DNA from: Nostoc spongiaeforme FACHB-130
GTDB taxonomy: Bacteria; Cyanobacteriota; Cyanobacteriia; Cyanobacteriales; Nostocaceae
DNA: 63,555 nucleotides
Reading direction: 5' to 3'
NCBI RefSeq assembly: GCF_014698475.1
Contig: NZ_JACJTB010000041.1
Location: forward strand, 1 to 63,555
Shown piece after piece: positions 46,767-55,608 of this stretch. A program made the translations under genes and the position numbers. The notes beneath the pieces are model-generated. The model saw only the letters and a program-made list of their open reading frames with translations, was not told the origin of the DNA and made no database searches. How positions within the stretch are numbered: the first letter of the stretch is position 1; each line of letters starts with the position of its first letter.

Positions 46767-46993
46767 TTAGCGAAGTGAAAAGCTGAGAGAAAATGTAGAG
46801 ACGTAGTAATGCTATGTCTCTATATTTATTTTGGTTAACTGAAATAGACATAGAATTACGTACTGCTAAAATTTTGAATAAGCCCTCAATACTAAACATT
46901 TAAAAGACCTTGTGGAACCACTCACTACAGCAGCGATCGTAGTTGGCACGTTAATTCTGAACAAAGCTAATAGATTAAATGAGGAAATTTACT

Positions 46994-47242
46994 ATGCAGC
47001 TAAAATTCAAATCAAAAGTTGATGCAGAAGGGAAATTGTTGTTACAACTTCCCCTTAAATTAGCTAACCAAGAATTAGAAATAATTATTAGTGATTCTTC
47101 TGAAGAAACAATACCTACACCTGAAGAATTAGGTTATCCTGCTGATTTTTTTGAAAAAACTGCGGGTAAATGGGAGGGAGAAATCTTAATTAGAGAAAAC
47201 TTAGATAAATGTGATCCAAGAATTTGGGATTTGGAATCTTAA
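46994..47242 (+). CDS. Putative antitoxin of a VapBC-like pair
   Basis: I chose the ATG at 46994 (82 residues) because GAGGAAA lies about 8 bases before it. The N-terminal half is a beta-rich AbrB-like or MraZ-like DNA-binding strand pattern (MQLKFKSKVDAEGKLLLQLP); the C-terminal half, rich in E/D/W, ends just 3 bases before the PIN toxin gene and probably wraps the toxin. It forms an operon with vapC. Confidence 0.7.
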   Translation: MQLKFKSKVDAEGKLLLQLPLKLANQELEIIISDSSEETIPTPEELGYPADFFEKTAGKWEGEILIRENLDKCDPRIWDLES

Positions 47243-47245
47243 ATT

Positions 47246-47653
47246 ATGATTTATCTGCTAGATACTAATACTTGTATTCAATATTTGACAGGGCGTAATA
47301 TTAATGTAATTAATAAGTTTAAAGTTACTCCCCGCCAAAATATTTGTTTATGTGATGTAGTTAAGGCAGAACTGTATTATGGTGCGTGCCGTAGTAGCAA
47401 AAAAGAACAAAATCTAGCTTTGTATGAATTATTCTTCTCAAAATATATCAGTTTACCATTTGATGGCAAATCAGCTAGAATATATGGCGAAATTCGCTCA
47501 GAACTTTCTAAATTAGGTACTCCTATTGGTGCTTATGATTTTCAAATTGCGGCTATTGCCTTAGCTAATGAGCTAATATTAGTTACTCATAATATTAAAG
47601 AATTTCAAAGAGTTAGAGATTTAAAACTTGAGGATTGGGAGGAAAAATTCTAA
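47246..47653 (+). CDS. vapC: PIN-domain ribonuclease toxin
   Basis: The 135-residue protein is of the FitB/VapC type: MIYLLDTNTCIQYLTG with Asp6, KAELYYGA with Glu42, PIGAYDFQIAAIALA with Asp98, and VTHNIKEFQRV. These acidic residues bind Mg2+ for RNA cleavage. It lies 3 bases after its antitoxin gene. Confidence 0.93.
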   Translation: MIYLLDTNTCIQYLTGRNINVINKFKVTPRQNICLCDVVKAELYYGACRSSKKEQNLALYELFFSKYISLPFDGKSARIYGEIRSELSKLGTPIGAYDFQIAAIALANELILVTHNIKEFQRVRDLKLEDWEEKF

Positions 47654-47662
47654 ATTTCAATG

Positions 47663-48442
47663 TTACATATATCGCGTCAGTTGGACACGGTAACGGTCTT
47701 TTTTCGTAATCGCCACTTCACCCACTTCTAAACGCCCTTTACCGCGAATAGCAACTAAATCGCCGGATTTGACTTGAAAACTAGCTTGGGTAATTTCCTT
47801 CCAGTTAACACGCACATCGCCACCATCGATTAAATCTACCATTTTGCTGCGAGACATGCCAAAACCAGCACTGGCGATCGCATCTAATCTTAAAGAAGCT
47901 TCTACAGTTGTTAATTCTTTTTTCTTGGGTTCCCGAATTTTTAACTCGCTAATGTCAATTGGTTGGGTTTTTACGGGAACTGAGCGTACTTGTTGCAGAT
48001 TCATCTCTAAAAATTCTGCCATTTCTGGTACAACAATTACCTGCGCTCCCCGCTCTCCCAAAACAATAATGTCTCCTGTCTTCTCCCGGACAATCCCCGT
48101 TCCCAACATTGCACCTAAGAAATCACGGTGACTAGCAGTATCGAATAAAAAATTACCTGCAATTTCTAACGCCACAATAGCCACTTGTGATTGATCTAAG
48201 GGAATTTCTCCACGAGCGATCGCAATTCGTTGGCGTTCGGCTTGGGGATATCCGCCCCATGCTAATAACTGCACCTCAGTTAATCGATTAAAAACCCGTT
48301 GAATTTCTGCTAATTCTGGCGGAGACAAAAAATCAGTCAACACCACTTCCCAAGTTTTGATCGCTTGTTCCGCCTGATCAATCACACGCGCAACAGAATC
48401 TCGATTTTCTACACCCTTTAAAAGTTCTTCTCGTGGCAACAT
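47663..48442 (-). CDS. Photosystem II S4-domain protein
   Basis: The 259-residue protein is a YlmH-like RNA-binding protein of cyanobacteria and plastids (annotated PSII S4 domain protein). The N-terminal domain contains FLSPPELAEIQRVFNRLTEV and GGYPQAERQRIAI. The C-terminal S4 domain is LRLDAIASAGFGMSRSKMVDLIDGGDVRVNW, a ribosome-type RNA-binding motif. It is thought to affect PSII gene expression or assembly. It converges on the vapBC operon with 9 bases between. Confidence 0.88.
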   Translation of the reverse strand: MLPREELLKGVENRDSVARVIDQAEQAIKTWEVVLTDFLSPPELAEIQRVFNRLTEVQLLAWGGYPQAERQRIAIARGEIPLDQSQVAIVALEIAGNFLFDTASHRDFLGAMLGTGIVREKTGDIIVLGERGAQVIVVPEMAEFLEMNLQQVRSVPVKTQPIDISELKIREPKKKELTTVEASLRLDAIASAGFGMSRSKMVDLIDGGDVRVNWKEITQASFQVKSGDLVAIRGKGRLEVGEVAITKKDRYRVQLTRYM

Positions 48443-48529
48443 TATTAAAAGTCAATAGTCATTGGTCAATTGTCTTTAGTCTGAAGAAAGGAAGCTAAAA
48501 GATAAATTTCCCACTTCCTACTTCATACT

Positions 48530-49027
48530 TCATACGTCAGCATAACCTTGAATATTTTCTGGCTCAAACTGACGTAGTATTCTGGTGGCTTGGCGAGTCA
48601 GAGTTTCCGAACCCTGAACCACGATTAAATACTTACCAGCATCCAAGCGGTTGCGATAAGGTAGCGCATCTCCACTACCTGTAATCAAACCTACTCCACC
48701 ACCAACAAACACAGCACCCATAGCGCCACTACCAGCCCCCAGTAATCCCCCAACAACGTGATTACCAATTTCCCCAGCCCAAGCAAAGGTATTTAACCCA
48801 GTGATGAAACTGAAGGTAAAACCAGCAAAAAAACCAAATGGTACTAACCAAAACGTCATTAGTTTTGCTTGCTTCTTAGCTTGCTCTTTGGGATCAATCA
48901 AACCAAACTCGTCAGCAGTTTTATATCCCCTACCTAAGATTGTGCTGTTAATGCTGTCTTTTTCTAATGCTAAATAAGCAGCTTCAGCTTGGATACGGTC
49001 TGGTAATACAGCAACAAGGTAATTCAT
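48530..49027 (-). CDS. Conserved glycine-rich membrane protein
   Basis: I chose the ATG at 49027 (165 residues). The frame runs 72 codons further upstream through the low-complexity tract at 49139-49217 and STRR (49087-49129), which are not credible protein. N-terminal MNYLVAVLPDRIQAEAAYLAL looks like a nucleotide- or stress-type alpha/beta motif; the centre has two hydrophobic, glycine-rich spans (FWLVPFGFFAGFTFSFI, VVGGLLGAGSGAMGAVFVGG); the tail is LIVVQGSETLTRQATRIL. No function is known. Confidence 0.65.
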   Translation of the reverse strand: MNYLVAVLPDRIQAEAAYLALEKDSINSTILGRGYKTADEFGLIDPKEQAKKQAKLMTFWLVPFGFFAGFTFSFITGLNTFAWAGEIGNHVVGGLLGAGSGAMGAVFVGGGVGLITGSGDALPYRNRLDAGKYLIVVQGSETLTRQATRILRQFEPENIQGYADV

Positions 49028-49086
49028 TGATCTAACAACAGTTTCCTGAAAGAAGTTCGCCTTAATTAACAGGGTATCAGGAAAAA

Positions 49087-49129
49087 AGTGCTGAGTGCTG
49101 AGTCTGGAGTGCTGAGTGCTGAGTGCTGA
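49087..49129. repeat. STRR heptamer array (GTGCTGA)n
   Basis: Five GTGCTGA-type units (complement of CACTCAG arrays elsewhere) with one variant in the middle (GTCTGGA). Confidence 0.85.
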
Positions 49130-49139
49130 TTTATTATTC

Positions 49140-49217
49140 CCCCTTGTCCCCCTTGTCTCTCTCGTCCCTCTTGTCCCCCTTGTCTCCCTTGTCTCCCTAC
49201 TCCCCACTCCCCACTCC
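49140..49217. repeat. Degenerate pyrimidine-rich tandem repeat (CCTTGTCTC-type)
   Basis: Variants of CCCTTGTCTC/CCCCTTGTCC repeat about seven times and end in three CTCCCCA units. It lies between two minus-strand genes and overlaps the last codons of the upstream one (49197-49595). Confidence 0.8.
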
Positions 49218-49595
49218 CAACTTAATCGTATCCAGTGGTTCACAAAAATTGTTCACGCCTTGCTTGAGGACATAGATTAAAACTGGTGTCGCCAAAATTT
49301 TAGGGAAAGTAGGCATTGTTTTGAGATGTGCCATCATCTCTAAAATCGAGCTATTTAACAATTCTTCTCTAAATTCTGATTCACAAATTACCGCCCGCCA
49401 CTTTTTCGCCAAAGCATCTAACCATTCAGCATTTGCTTGTTCTGGTTCTTGTCCGGCTTTGATAGCGAGTGTCATAGCTGCATCTTCTAAATCTCCTTCA
49501 CAGTCTTCAATTAAATCCAGTGCTTCCATAGCTACGGGATCATCTGCTAACTGAGAACGAAATAAGGCAATTTCTTGAGATGTCACTTGAGTCAT
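49197..49595 (-). CDS. Conserved hypothetical helical protein
   Basis: The 132-residue acidic protein has helices such as SQEIALFRSQLADDPVAMEAL and EDCEGDLEDAAMTLAIKAG, and a hydrophobic tail TPVLIYVLKQGVNNF. I do not recognise a named family. The ending enters the tandem repeat at 49140-49217, so the last residues (about KLGVGSGE) may be recent. A neighbour on the same strand follows. Confidence 0.7.
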   Translation of the reverse strand: MTQVTSQEIALFRSQLADDPVAMEALDLIEDCEGDLEDAAMTLAIKAGQEPEQANAEWLDALAKKWRAVICESEFREELLNSSILEMMAHLKTMPTFPKILATPVLIYVLKQGVNNFCEPLDTIKLGVGSGE

Positions 49596-49955
49596 GAGTA
49601 GTCTGTAGTCAATAGTCCATAGTCAATAGTCTAGAGTCAATAGTCCAGAGTTAAAAATTTCAACTCTCAACCAGAACTATTGACCATTGACCAAAAAAGG
49701 CAGGAGGCAGGAGGCAGAAGAAGAATTTCTATATTTAATTCTCCGATTGCATACCTCATTTAGTTACAACCTGCTGTACACTTTGCGATGCGAAGCACAA
49801 GAAATATCGCGTCTAGGTGAACCCTGAGCGCAGTAGTTCGCGCAGCGTCTCCGACAGGAGAATGAGAAGGGTTAATAACCTCAATTTATTTCTGGAGATT
49901 CCCTCCTGCCTCCTGCCTTTGTCCTCCTGCCTTCTGAATAATGACCATTGACTAA
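49596..49955. repeat. Repeat-rich intergenic region with an exact 18-bp inverted repeat
   Basis: AAGGCAGGAGGCAGGAGG at 49697-49714 is the exact complement of 49902-49919; about 187 bases lie between and contain GC-rich palindromic words (AAATATCGCGTCTAGG, GCGCAGCGTCTCCG). At 49596-49660, AGTCAATAGTCC-type units repeat. No gene is seen. Confidence 0.75.
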
Positions 49956-52196
49956 TTAACGAAATGACCTAATAGTAACTGCACGCTGTAATCGAGCTAA
50001 AGCCCGGTTGTAATTTAAGATAGCGGTGACTCGATTACCTTCTGCTCTTGTTAAGTCAGTTTCGGAGTTAATCACATCAGTTTGCGTACCCACCCCAGCT
50101 TGGAAGCGTAACCGCGCCAGACGTAGAGCTTCTCTGGCTTGTTCTAGGGCTGTGTTAGCTGTTTGCACGTTGTCTAAATTAGACCGTTGGGTAGAAAAAG
50201 CCTGTTCTACTTGGAAGCGGATTTGGTTACGCTGCTCGGCAAAGTTGGTTTCTGCGATCGCAATATTGGTTTTGGCTTGAGATGCTCTAGCCCGTGCTGC
50301 ACCACCATCAAACAAGTTCCAACTTGCTCTCACCCCAACAGAATAACCATCAGTAATGCTGACACTATCGTCAAACTGATCCAACAAGTTGTAGTTAGCA
50401 ATAAAACTCAATTGTGGTAAATTCGCTGCTAAGGCTTGTCGGCGCTGTTGTTCGCTAATTTTCCGTTGTGCCAACTGCTGTTGTAGTTCTGGACGATTTT
50501 GAAACGCCAAAACAATACTTTCTTCTAATGACTGATTCCACAAACCAGCTAACTGCACTGTATCTGCCGCACTAATAGTAATATCTTGTGGCAAACTCAG
50601 GGTAGTGACTAACTGTCGTCGGGCTATTAGCTGATTGGAAATTGCATTAGTTAAGTCTTGTTGAGCATTGGCTAAGTTAACTTGCGATCGCAAAACATCA
50701 AAGCGAGTCCCAACTCCCGCACGCTCTAAGGCTTCCGCATCACGCAAACTCGCTTGGGCATTTTCTACTGCTGACTGGTTAATCCGTACTTGCTCATCGG
50801 CTTCTTGCAAGTCGTAATACTGAGTAGTCACATTCAGGCGAATTTCCTCAGACTGACGTTCCACATCCAATTCATTGAAACGTACCTGTTCCTCAGCTTC
50901 TTTAATCGCCGCTTGTCGTCTTCCCGAAGTATAAATGTTATACGTCAACTGCGCTTGACCATTGAAACCAGTGCTAGGTTCATCACTGTTAGAACTTAAC
51001 CCGGCTCGCCCATTTAACGTATCTTGTAGCTGACTAGAAGCCGACTGACTGCGAGTAATATCCGCATTCAAATCCAAAGTCGGATACAAGGCGGCCTGGG
51101 CTTCCCGCAAAGCTCCTCGACTGCGTTCTAACTGCAATACAGATATCTGTAGTTCTCGATTATTCCGTCGCGCTACCGCCAAAGCCTGTTCTAAAGTAAT
51201 TGGTTGATTCCCTTGAACAGTCACTTCCTCGGCTTTTGTCGGAAATTGCAGAGGATTCGCCGTCGGAATCAAGTTTTCTGGAACTTGGACAGCATCAGTA
51301 GTAGCTGGACTAGTATTGCTGGGTTGGGGAGCATTAGCAGGTTCTACAACTGGAGTTGGAGTAGCTGTTGGTGCTGTCTCCACTGGCGTAGCACCAGAAT
51401 CACTAGTACTAGGCACAGTTGTAGCGTCTGGTGCTGTTTCCGCAGTTTCTGGTGTGGCTGTATTGTTTTGTGCCGTTAGCTCTCCAGTTAACTTTTGCGG
51501 CTCACAACCTCTAGAGTACAAAGATAGCGCCGTCGATATCCCAATTTCCTGTGAGCAACTGCGTGCTGCTAACAATTTTGCCGCCCCTGCACCCTTAAAT
51601 ACCGTTGGTTGGGCTATGGGCAACTGAGTTTTTAAATTTGGCTGTGATGCTGCGGACTGTTGAATCGAAGATAAGAAAACAGGTTTTTTTTGAATAGCAG
51701 AAACTGGGGAAGTAGCAGAATTAACAGATGTATGATTAAATTTCTCTCTCGCCGCAGTCGCTGATTTTTTTGGTTTTTGAATTCTGCGTGCATTACGCGG
51801 CTCTGACTTTGGAGAAAAATTCAAAGCCGGTGTCGAATTGGCAAAACCAACTGGATGTTTCTGAGGTATTTGTGCCAGTGTTATACCAGTATTTTCTGTC
51901 AATTTATCTGGATGACTTTGACTATTTAAAGTAGGCACATTCAAGGCAATAGACTCAGAATTAGAGCCTGCATCTGGAAACATCTGGTTTGCAGTCTTAG
52001 GCAGTTGAGTGTTATCTGCTACTATGTTATGACTTTCAGTTAAAGTCACAACACTAGACGCAGGTTTTTGTTGTACGTTACTTACTTTTACTGTGTTAGC
52101 CAAGGCGGGTTGGGCTGTTAATACCGCCATTGTTACGCCAGGTAAGAAAGTATGAAATAATTGCTGTCTGTTATGAAATAATTGCTGTCCTTTCAC
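49956..52196 (-). CDS. hgdD: TolC-family outer-membrane efflux protein, HgdD-like
   Basis: The 746-residue protein has a signal peptide at the N-terminus, in which MKGQQLFHNRQQLFHTF contains a 21-bp in-frame duplication (QQLFHxx twice). Residues about 35-325 are low-complexity, rich in P/T/A/S. The TolC/outer-membrane factor domain follows (about 330-740: PITLEQALAVARRNNRELQ, DAEALERAGVGTRFDVLRSQ and its repeat ARLRFQAGVGTQTDVINSE, typical of the tandem halves). It should form a trimeric channel across the outer membrane. Position directly downstream of kaiC and length match HgdD, which in Anabaena exports heterocyst glycolipids and other compounds. Confidence 0.88.
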   Translation of the reverse strand: MKGQQLFHNRQQLFHTFLPGVTMAVLTAQPALANTVKVSNVQQKPASSVVTLTESHNIVADNTQLPKTANQMFPDAGSNSESIALNVPTLNSQSHPDKLTENTGITLAQIPQKHPVGFANSTPALNFSPKSEPRNARRIQKPKKSATAAREKFNHTSVNSATSPVSAIQKKPVFLSSIQQSAASQPNLKTQLPIAQPTVFKGAGAAKLLAARSCSQEIGISTALSLYSRGCEPQKLTGELTAQNNTATPETAETAPDATTVPSTSDSGATPVETAPTATPTPVVEPANAPQPSNTSPATTDAVQVPENLIPTANPLQFPTKAEEVTVQGNQPITLEQALAVARRNNRELQISVLQLERSRGALREAQAALYPTLDLNADITRSQSASSQLQDTLNGRAGLSSNSDEPSTGFNGQAQLTYNIYTSGRRQAAIKEAEEQVRFNELDVERQSEEIRLNVTTQYYDLQEADEQVRINQSAVENAQASLRDAEALERAGVGTRFDVLRSQVNLANAQQDLTNAISNQLIARRQLVTTLSLPQDITISAADTVQLAGLWNQSLEESIVLAFQNRPELQQQLAQRKISEQQRRQALAANLPQLSFIANYNLLDQFDDSVSITDGYSVGVRASWNLFDGGAARARASQAKTNIAIAETNFAEQRNQIRFQVEQAFSTQRSNLDNVQTANTALEQAREALRLARLRFQAGVGTQTDVINSETDLTRAEGNRVTAILNYNRALARLQRAVTIRSFR

Positions 52197-52252
52197 CGCA
52201 TCCCCTCACACGAAAATCAATCTAGCGGCAGAAACCTTTTCTTCACCACAGA

Positions 52253-52301
52253 ATATAGCACGATACTAAATTGAAGAAGGGATATAGCACGATACCAAAT
52301 T
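52253..52301. repeat. Two 20-bp direct repeats between kaiC and hgdD
   Basis: ATATAGCACGATACTAAATT (52253-52272) repeats at 52282-52301 with one change, a 29-bp period; the second copy ends at the kaiC stop codon. Confidence 0.75.
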
Positions 52302-53860
52302 TAGGAATCGGTACTCCTTTTGTCTTCAAAACTTCTGACTATGCGAGAAAGTTCTGCCTTTTCGTCGATGCTAACGCGGGTAGGCGCACCACTCACAATC
52401 CGTTCGTAATTCCTGAAAGAATCTTTAATTTCTGGGCCGTCAGCCGTAATATTATACTCACGAATTCCCTTATCGTGCCAGGAACCTCGCATTTTAAACA
52501 CGTTAATTGCCCGCGACATTTCTCCACGAATTTCTACGTACTGCAACATCAAAATTGTGTCAGTAATTGTAGAAATATGTGAGTCTGTAATAGAATGAGA
52601 ACCCATAAATTGGTCAGTTGTATTGGTAAAAAAGCCAGTGATTTCTTCTTGTTTGGCATAACCAGTTACACCAATCACAAACTGACGAAAAGCGTTATTA
52701 CTTACACCTCTGGCTAAGGCTGAAAGTGAATCAATAGCAATTCTTGCTGGTTTAAAATTAGCAATTTCTGACTTAATAATTTGTAGGTGATCTTCTAAAC
52801 CAGTAGATTCGGGATAGGTACAAATGATTTTGAGTAACCCTTGATGTTCTAATTCTTCAAAATCAATGCCCCAAGAAGAAGCATTACGTGAGAGTTGAGC
52901 GCGTGATTCTTCATAAGCAAATAAAATTGCGCGTTCACTGTTAACACAACCATTTTGCAAAAATTTACTTACAAGTAGTGTTTTCCCAGTACCAGTAGCT
53001 CCTGTTGCTAAAATAATCGAATCTTTAAAGAAACCACCACCACACATTTCATCAAGTGTTTTGACACCAGAGGAAACGCGGACATTAGAAGACCTTTGAG
53101 TTAAGCGCATTGCGCCCAGAGGAAATATGTTGACTCCAGCATTAGTAATGGTAAAAGGATACTCACCTTTCATGTGGGTTGTACCCCGTAACTTGAGAAT
53201 TTCCGTCGTCCGTCGCCGACGTTCTCCTTCTAGTACATTCCGCACAATTACCACGTTATCCGAAACAAATTCTTCAACTCCAAAAGAAGCTACAGGTCCA
53301 TATTCTTCACTTCGTTCTGTGGTAATGATGGTAGTAACATTCAATTGTTTCAACCGAGCTACCAAACGGAAAATTTCGCGTCTGACGACTCCCACTGCTT
53401 CATATTGTTGAAATACGGCGGTAATTGAATCAATAGACACTCGTTTGGCTTTGTATTTCCGAATGGCATATTGTAAACGCTCAATTAATGCCGAAAGGTC
53501 AAAATTACCAACAATATCTTGACCTTCAGGATCTGGCGAAGCATCGAGAATAAATAACTTACCTTCATCAATTAAGCGTTGTAAGTTCCAACCAAAAATA
53601 TGAGCATTTTTGATAATGTCGCTAGGCGATTCTTCAAAGGTGACAAATACACCAGGCTCATCAAAATAAGTAATGCCGTTATATAAAAACTGAAGGGATA
53701 ATAAGGTTTTACCTGTACCAGAGGTGCCACTGACTAAGGTAGTTCTACCAACTGGTAAACCACCATGACTAATATCGTCAAAGCCCTCAATCATTGTGCG
53801 GATTTTTTCTACACCAGCAATTGGTGTTGGGTTCTGCTCTTTTTGCTCTTTTTCACTCAT
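52301..53860 (-). CDS. kaiC: Circadian clock ATPase KaiC
   Basis: The 519-residue protein is the standard double-domain KaiC. CI Walker A is SGTSGTGKTLLS and CII Walker A is ATGATGTGKTLLVS. The catalytic glutamate pairs are in FEESPSD and AYEESRAQ. The phosphorylation sites are Ser430 and Thr431 in TDSHISTITDT, with Thr425 two to six residues before. Hexameric KaiC is auto-phosphorylated and dephosphorylated in a ~24-h cycle with KaiA and KaiB. Length equals that of Synechococcus and Anabaena KaiC. Confidence 0.98.
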   Translation of the reverse strand: MSEKEQKEQNPTPIAGVEKIRTMIEGFDDISHGGLPVGRTTLVSGTSGTGKTLLSLQFLYNGITYFDEPGVFVTFEESPSDIIKNAHIFGWNLQRLIDEGKLFILDASPDPEGQDIVGNFDLSALIERLQYAIRKYKAKRVSIDSITAVFQQYEAVGVVRREIFRLVARLKQLNVTTIITTERSEEYGPVASFGVEEFVSDNVVIVRNVLEGERRRRTTEILKLRGTTHMKGEYPFTITNAGVNIFPLGAMRLTQRSSNVRVSSGVKTLDEMCGGGFFKDSIILATGATGTGKTLLVSKFLQNGCVNSERAILFAYEESRAQLSRNASSWGIDFEELEHQGLLKIICTYPESTGLEDHLQIIKSEIANFKPARIAIDSLSALARGVSNNAFRQFVIGVTGYAKQEEITGFFTNTTDQFMGSHSITDSHISTITDTILMLQYVEIRGEMSRAINVFKMRGSWHDKGIREYNITADGPEIKDSFRNYERIVSGAPTRVSIDEKAELSRIVRSFEDKRSTDS

Positions 53861-53937
53861 TGCCTGATCATAAATAGGGTTTTTAACCCAGTTTTTCTCT
53901 TACTAAAGGTACTATTTTGTCTACAAAAAAATTTAGA

Positions 53938-54264
53938 TTAAAGGTTTTGGGGTTCTTCCCAGTCTTCTTCACTTAGTTCTTCATACAATAAATCTAATCC
54001 AATTAACACTCGTTCTCGATCTGAAAGATCACCAATAATTTTCCGAACAGGAGGTGGCAAAATTTTTGATAATGTTGGTGTCGCTAAGATTTTATCTTCT
54101 TCAGCTAGTTGGGGATTTTTCATTACGTCGATGACTTTAAGTGCATAAACACCTTGAAATTCTTGATCTAATATGTTTTTGAGTGTTTTTAATGCCCGGA
54201 CTGAGTTAGGCGTGTTCCCAGCAACATAAAGTTTGAGAACATAAGTTTTTCTGGCTTTATTCAT
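53938..54264 (-). CDS. kaiB: Circadian clock protein KaiB
   Basis: The 108-residue protein has the KaiB sequence ([20 protein letters not shown], and [24 protein letters not shown]). Fold-switched KaiB binds KaiC and sequesters KaiA. It lies 77 bases upstream of kaiC on the same strand. Confidence 0.98.
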   Translation of the reverse strand: MNKARKTYVLKLYVAGNTPNSVRALKTLKNILDQEFQGVYALKVIDVMKNPQLAEEDKILATPTLSKILPPPVRKIIGDLSDRERVLIGLDLLYEELSEEDWEEPQNL

Positions 54265-54364
54265 AAAAAGATGAACTTAAACATAAAAACTAAAATCTAA
54301 CTTTGGTGATTGATTTTATGTAAATACGACTGTTGCTGATATGTTTGCTGAAGGTAATAATGAC

Positions 54365-54946
54365 CTATTTAGAAATTGCACATCTATAAGCTTCACATAG
54401 GTGGGCTAAGATATCTATAAGAGTCAAACGGTAATCAAGTAATGTTTCATCACTCCTTCCTTCTAATTTTAGCTGTTTAGAAAACTCATCAATGAGTTCC
54501 ATGTGAATTTCGATGATTTGAGGCACAGGAATATTAGCACAAAATACTGTATTGATGAATTTATCGATTTTTTCTTTCAAGGTTTTGTCTGTAGTAAAGT
54601 AATCTATAAGAATCTGGCGATAATCAGATTTAATTTGTTGTAATAATACCTGCTGATCCACTTGAGTCATTTGCTGAAAAACCTGTTGTGGTTTTTGCTG
54701 CTGGCAAGCAAACACGTAAAAATATTTGTCTATAAAATTTTGATTAAGATTCGTTGGCAACCAATTTAGTAAGGAGTAAAGTCTAGCTGTAGTGGCAGAC
54801 ACCAGAGCAGATGTGCTAAATTGAGCGGAACTAGGCTGAAAAGAGTACTCACTGCTTGGGTTAAATGGTGGTTTTGTACCTAGTTGAACTAGGTTATCTA
54901 AAATTTTTTTAACATTTGGTTGGAAAAATAGTATAGGTAGTAGCAT
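54365..54946 (-). CDS. kaiA: Short KaiA (C-terminal KaiC-binding domain only)
   Basis: The frame gives 193 residues. The C-terminal ~100 residues are the KaiA helical domain that activates KaiC autophosphorylation (EIHMELIDEFSKQLKLEGRS, and the ending LLDYRLTLIDILAHLCEAY). The pseudo-receiver domain of Synechococcus KaiA (about 135 residues) is missing, as is known for Anabaena and Nostoc. An internal ATG at 54670 would give 101 residues, the length reported for Anabaena KaiA. Yet the upstream part still aligns with the helical linker (NFIDKYFYVF...QQKPQQVFQQM), so the longer form cannot be excluded. It precedes kaiB by 100 bases. Confidence 0.9.
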   Translation of the reverse strand: MLLPILFFQPNVKKILDNLVQLGTKPPFNPSSEYSFQPSSAQFSTSALVSATTARLYSLLNWLPTNLNQNFIDKYFYVFACQQQKPQQVFQQMTQVDQQVLLQQIKSDYRQILIDYFTTDKTLKEKIDKFINTVFCANIPVPQIIEIHMELIDEFSKQLKLEGRSDETLLDYRLTLIDILAHLCEAYRCAISK

Positions 54947-55608
54947 TTATATATTTAAACATCTTGCTGAATCACTCCAACCATCGTTGGTTAAGTTGAA
55001 CAAAGTTTGAGAGAAGCTTGAGAGAATCTGACTAATAATTTAGTTAAGTTGTTAGTCAATTCCCAATTACCGCTCTAGATAAACACATTTCTATAGTGGC
55101 TCAACGACTACATAAAACAAGTAAGCAGGAAGATGATTTATTGAGCGGTAAATGAGGTGTTTGTTAGAGAGGGTACATTAGTTGATTGAGATTCGCATAT
55201 TATGTATATCCATCAGAATGTAGATTTTTTGATTTCACCCCTTGATAGGATACTTAAACTAACTTAAAGTCGGCTCGCATTCTAAATCATTATAATTCCT
55301 CAAGGTTCTAAAGCGAGTCTTGAGAGCCATAATTGTTTTAGCTGTCACTCTTGATCAAACGTGACAACACTAGTAAAACACTGTCAGGTTATTTCCCCAA
55401 AGTTATAAAGTGGCAAAGGCAAAGGCAACCAGCGAGGCAGGGCTGGGACAATTAAATTTACCACGGCAATGGTCTTAAGGCTCAAACAAGAATTGGGGAA
55501 ATGAGTTTGTTGATGAGGATGTTATTGTCAGCGCGAACACTATTTATTTATCCGATCGCCAATGTTCAAGCTCAACGCTGCTAGAGGAAGAATTAACCCC
55601 AAGGCCTT
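54947..55608. other. Divergent control region between kaiA and the hybrid kinase
   Basis: 662 bases without a convincing gene. It should contain the kaiA promoter and that of the kinase gene. Short runs (TTATTTATCCGATCGCC near 55550) are not a known motif. A 27-codon frame at 55501-55584 (MSLLMRMLLSARTLF...) is probably chance. Confidence 0.4.

Noticed and set aside
47246-47653. Asn116 where the fourth acidic PIN residue might be expected
   Set aside because: THN-x-x-EF is usual in VapC/FitB-type toxins, so this is not a defect.
48530-49243. Longer start for the glycine-rich membrane protein (extra 72 residues)
   Set aside because: The extension is encoded by STRR and the CCTTGTCTC tandem tract (RETRGTRG repeats), not by credible protein-coding DNA.
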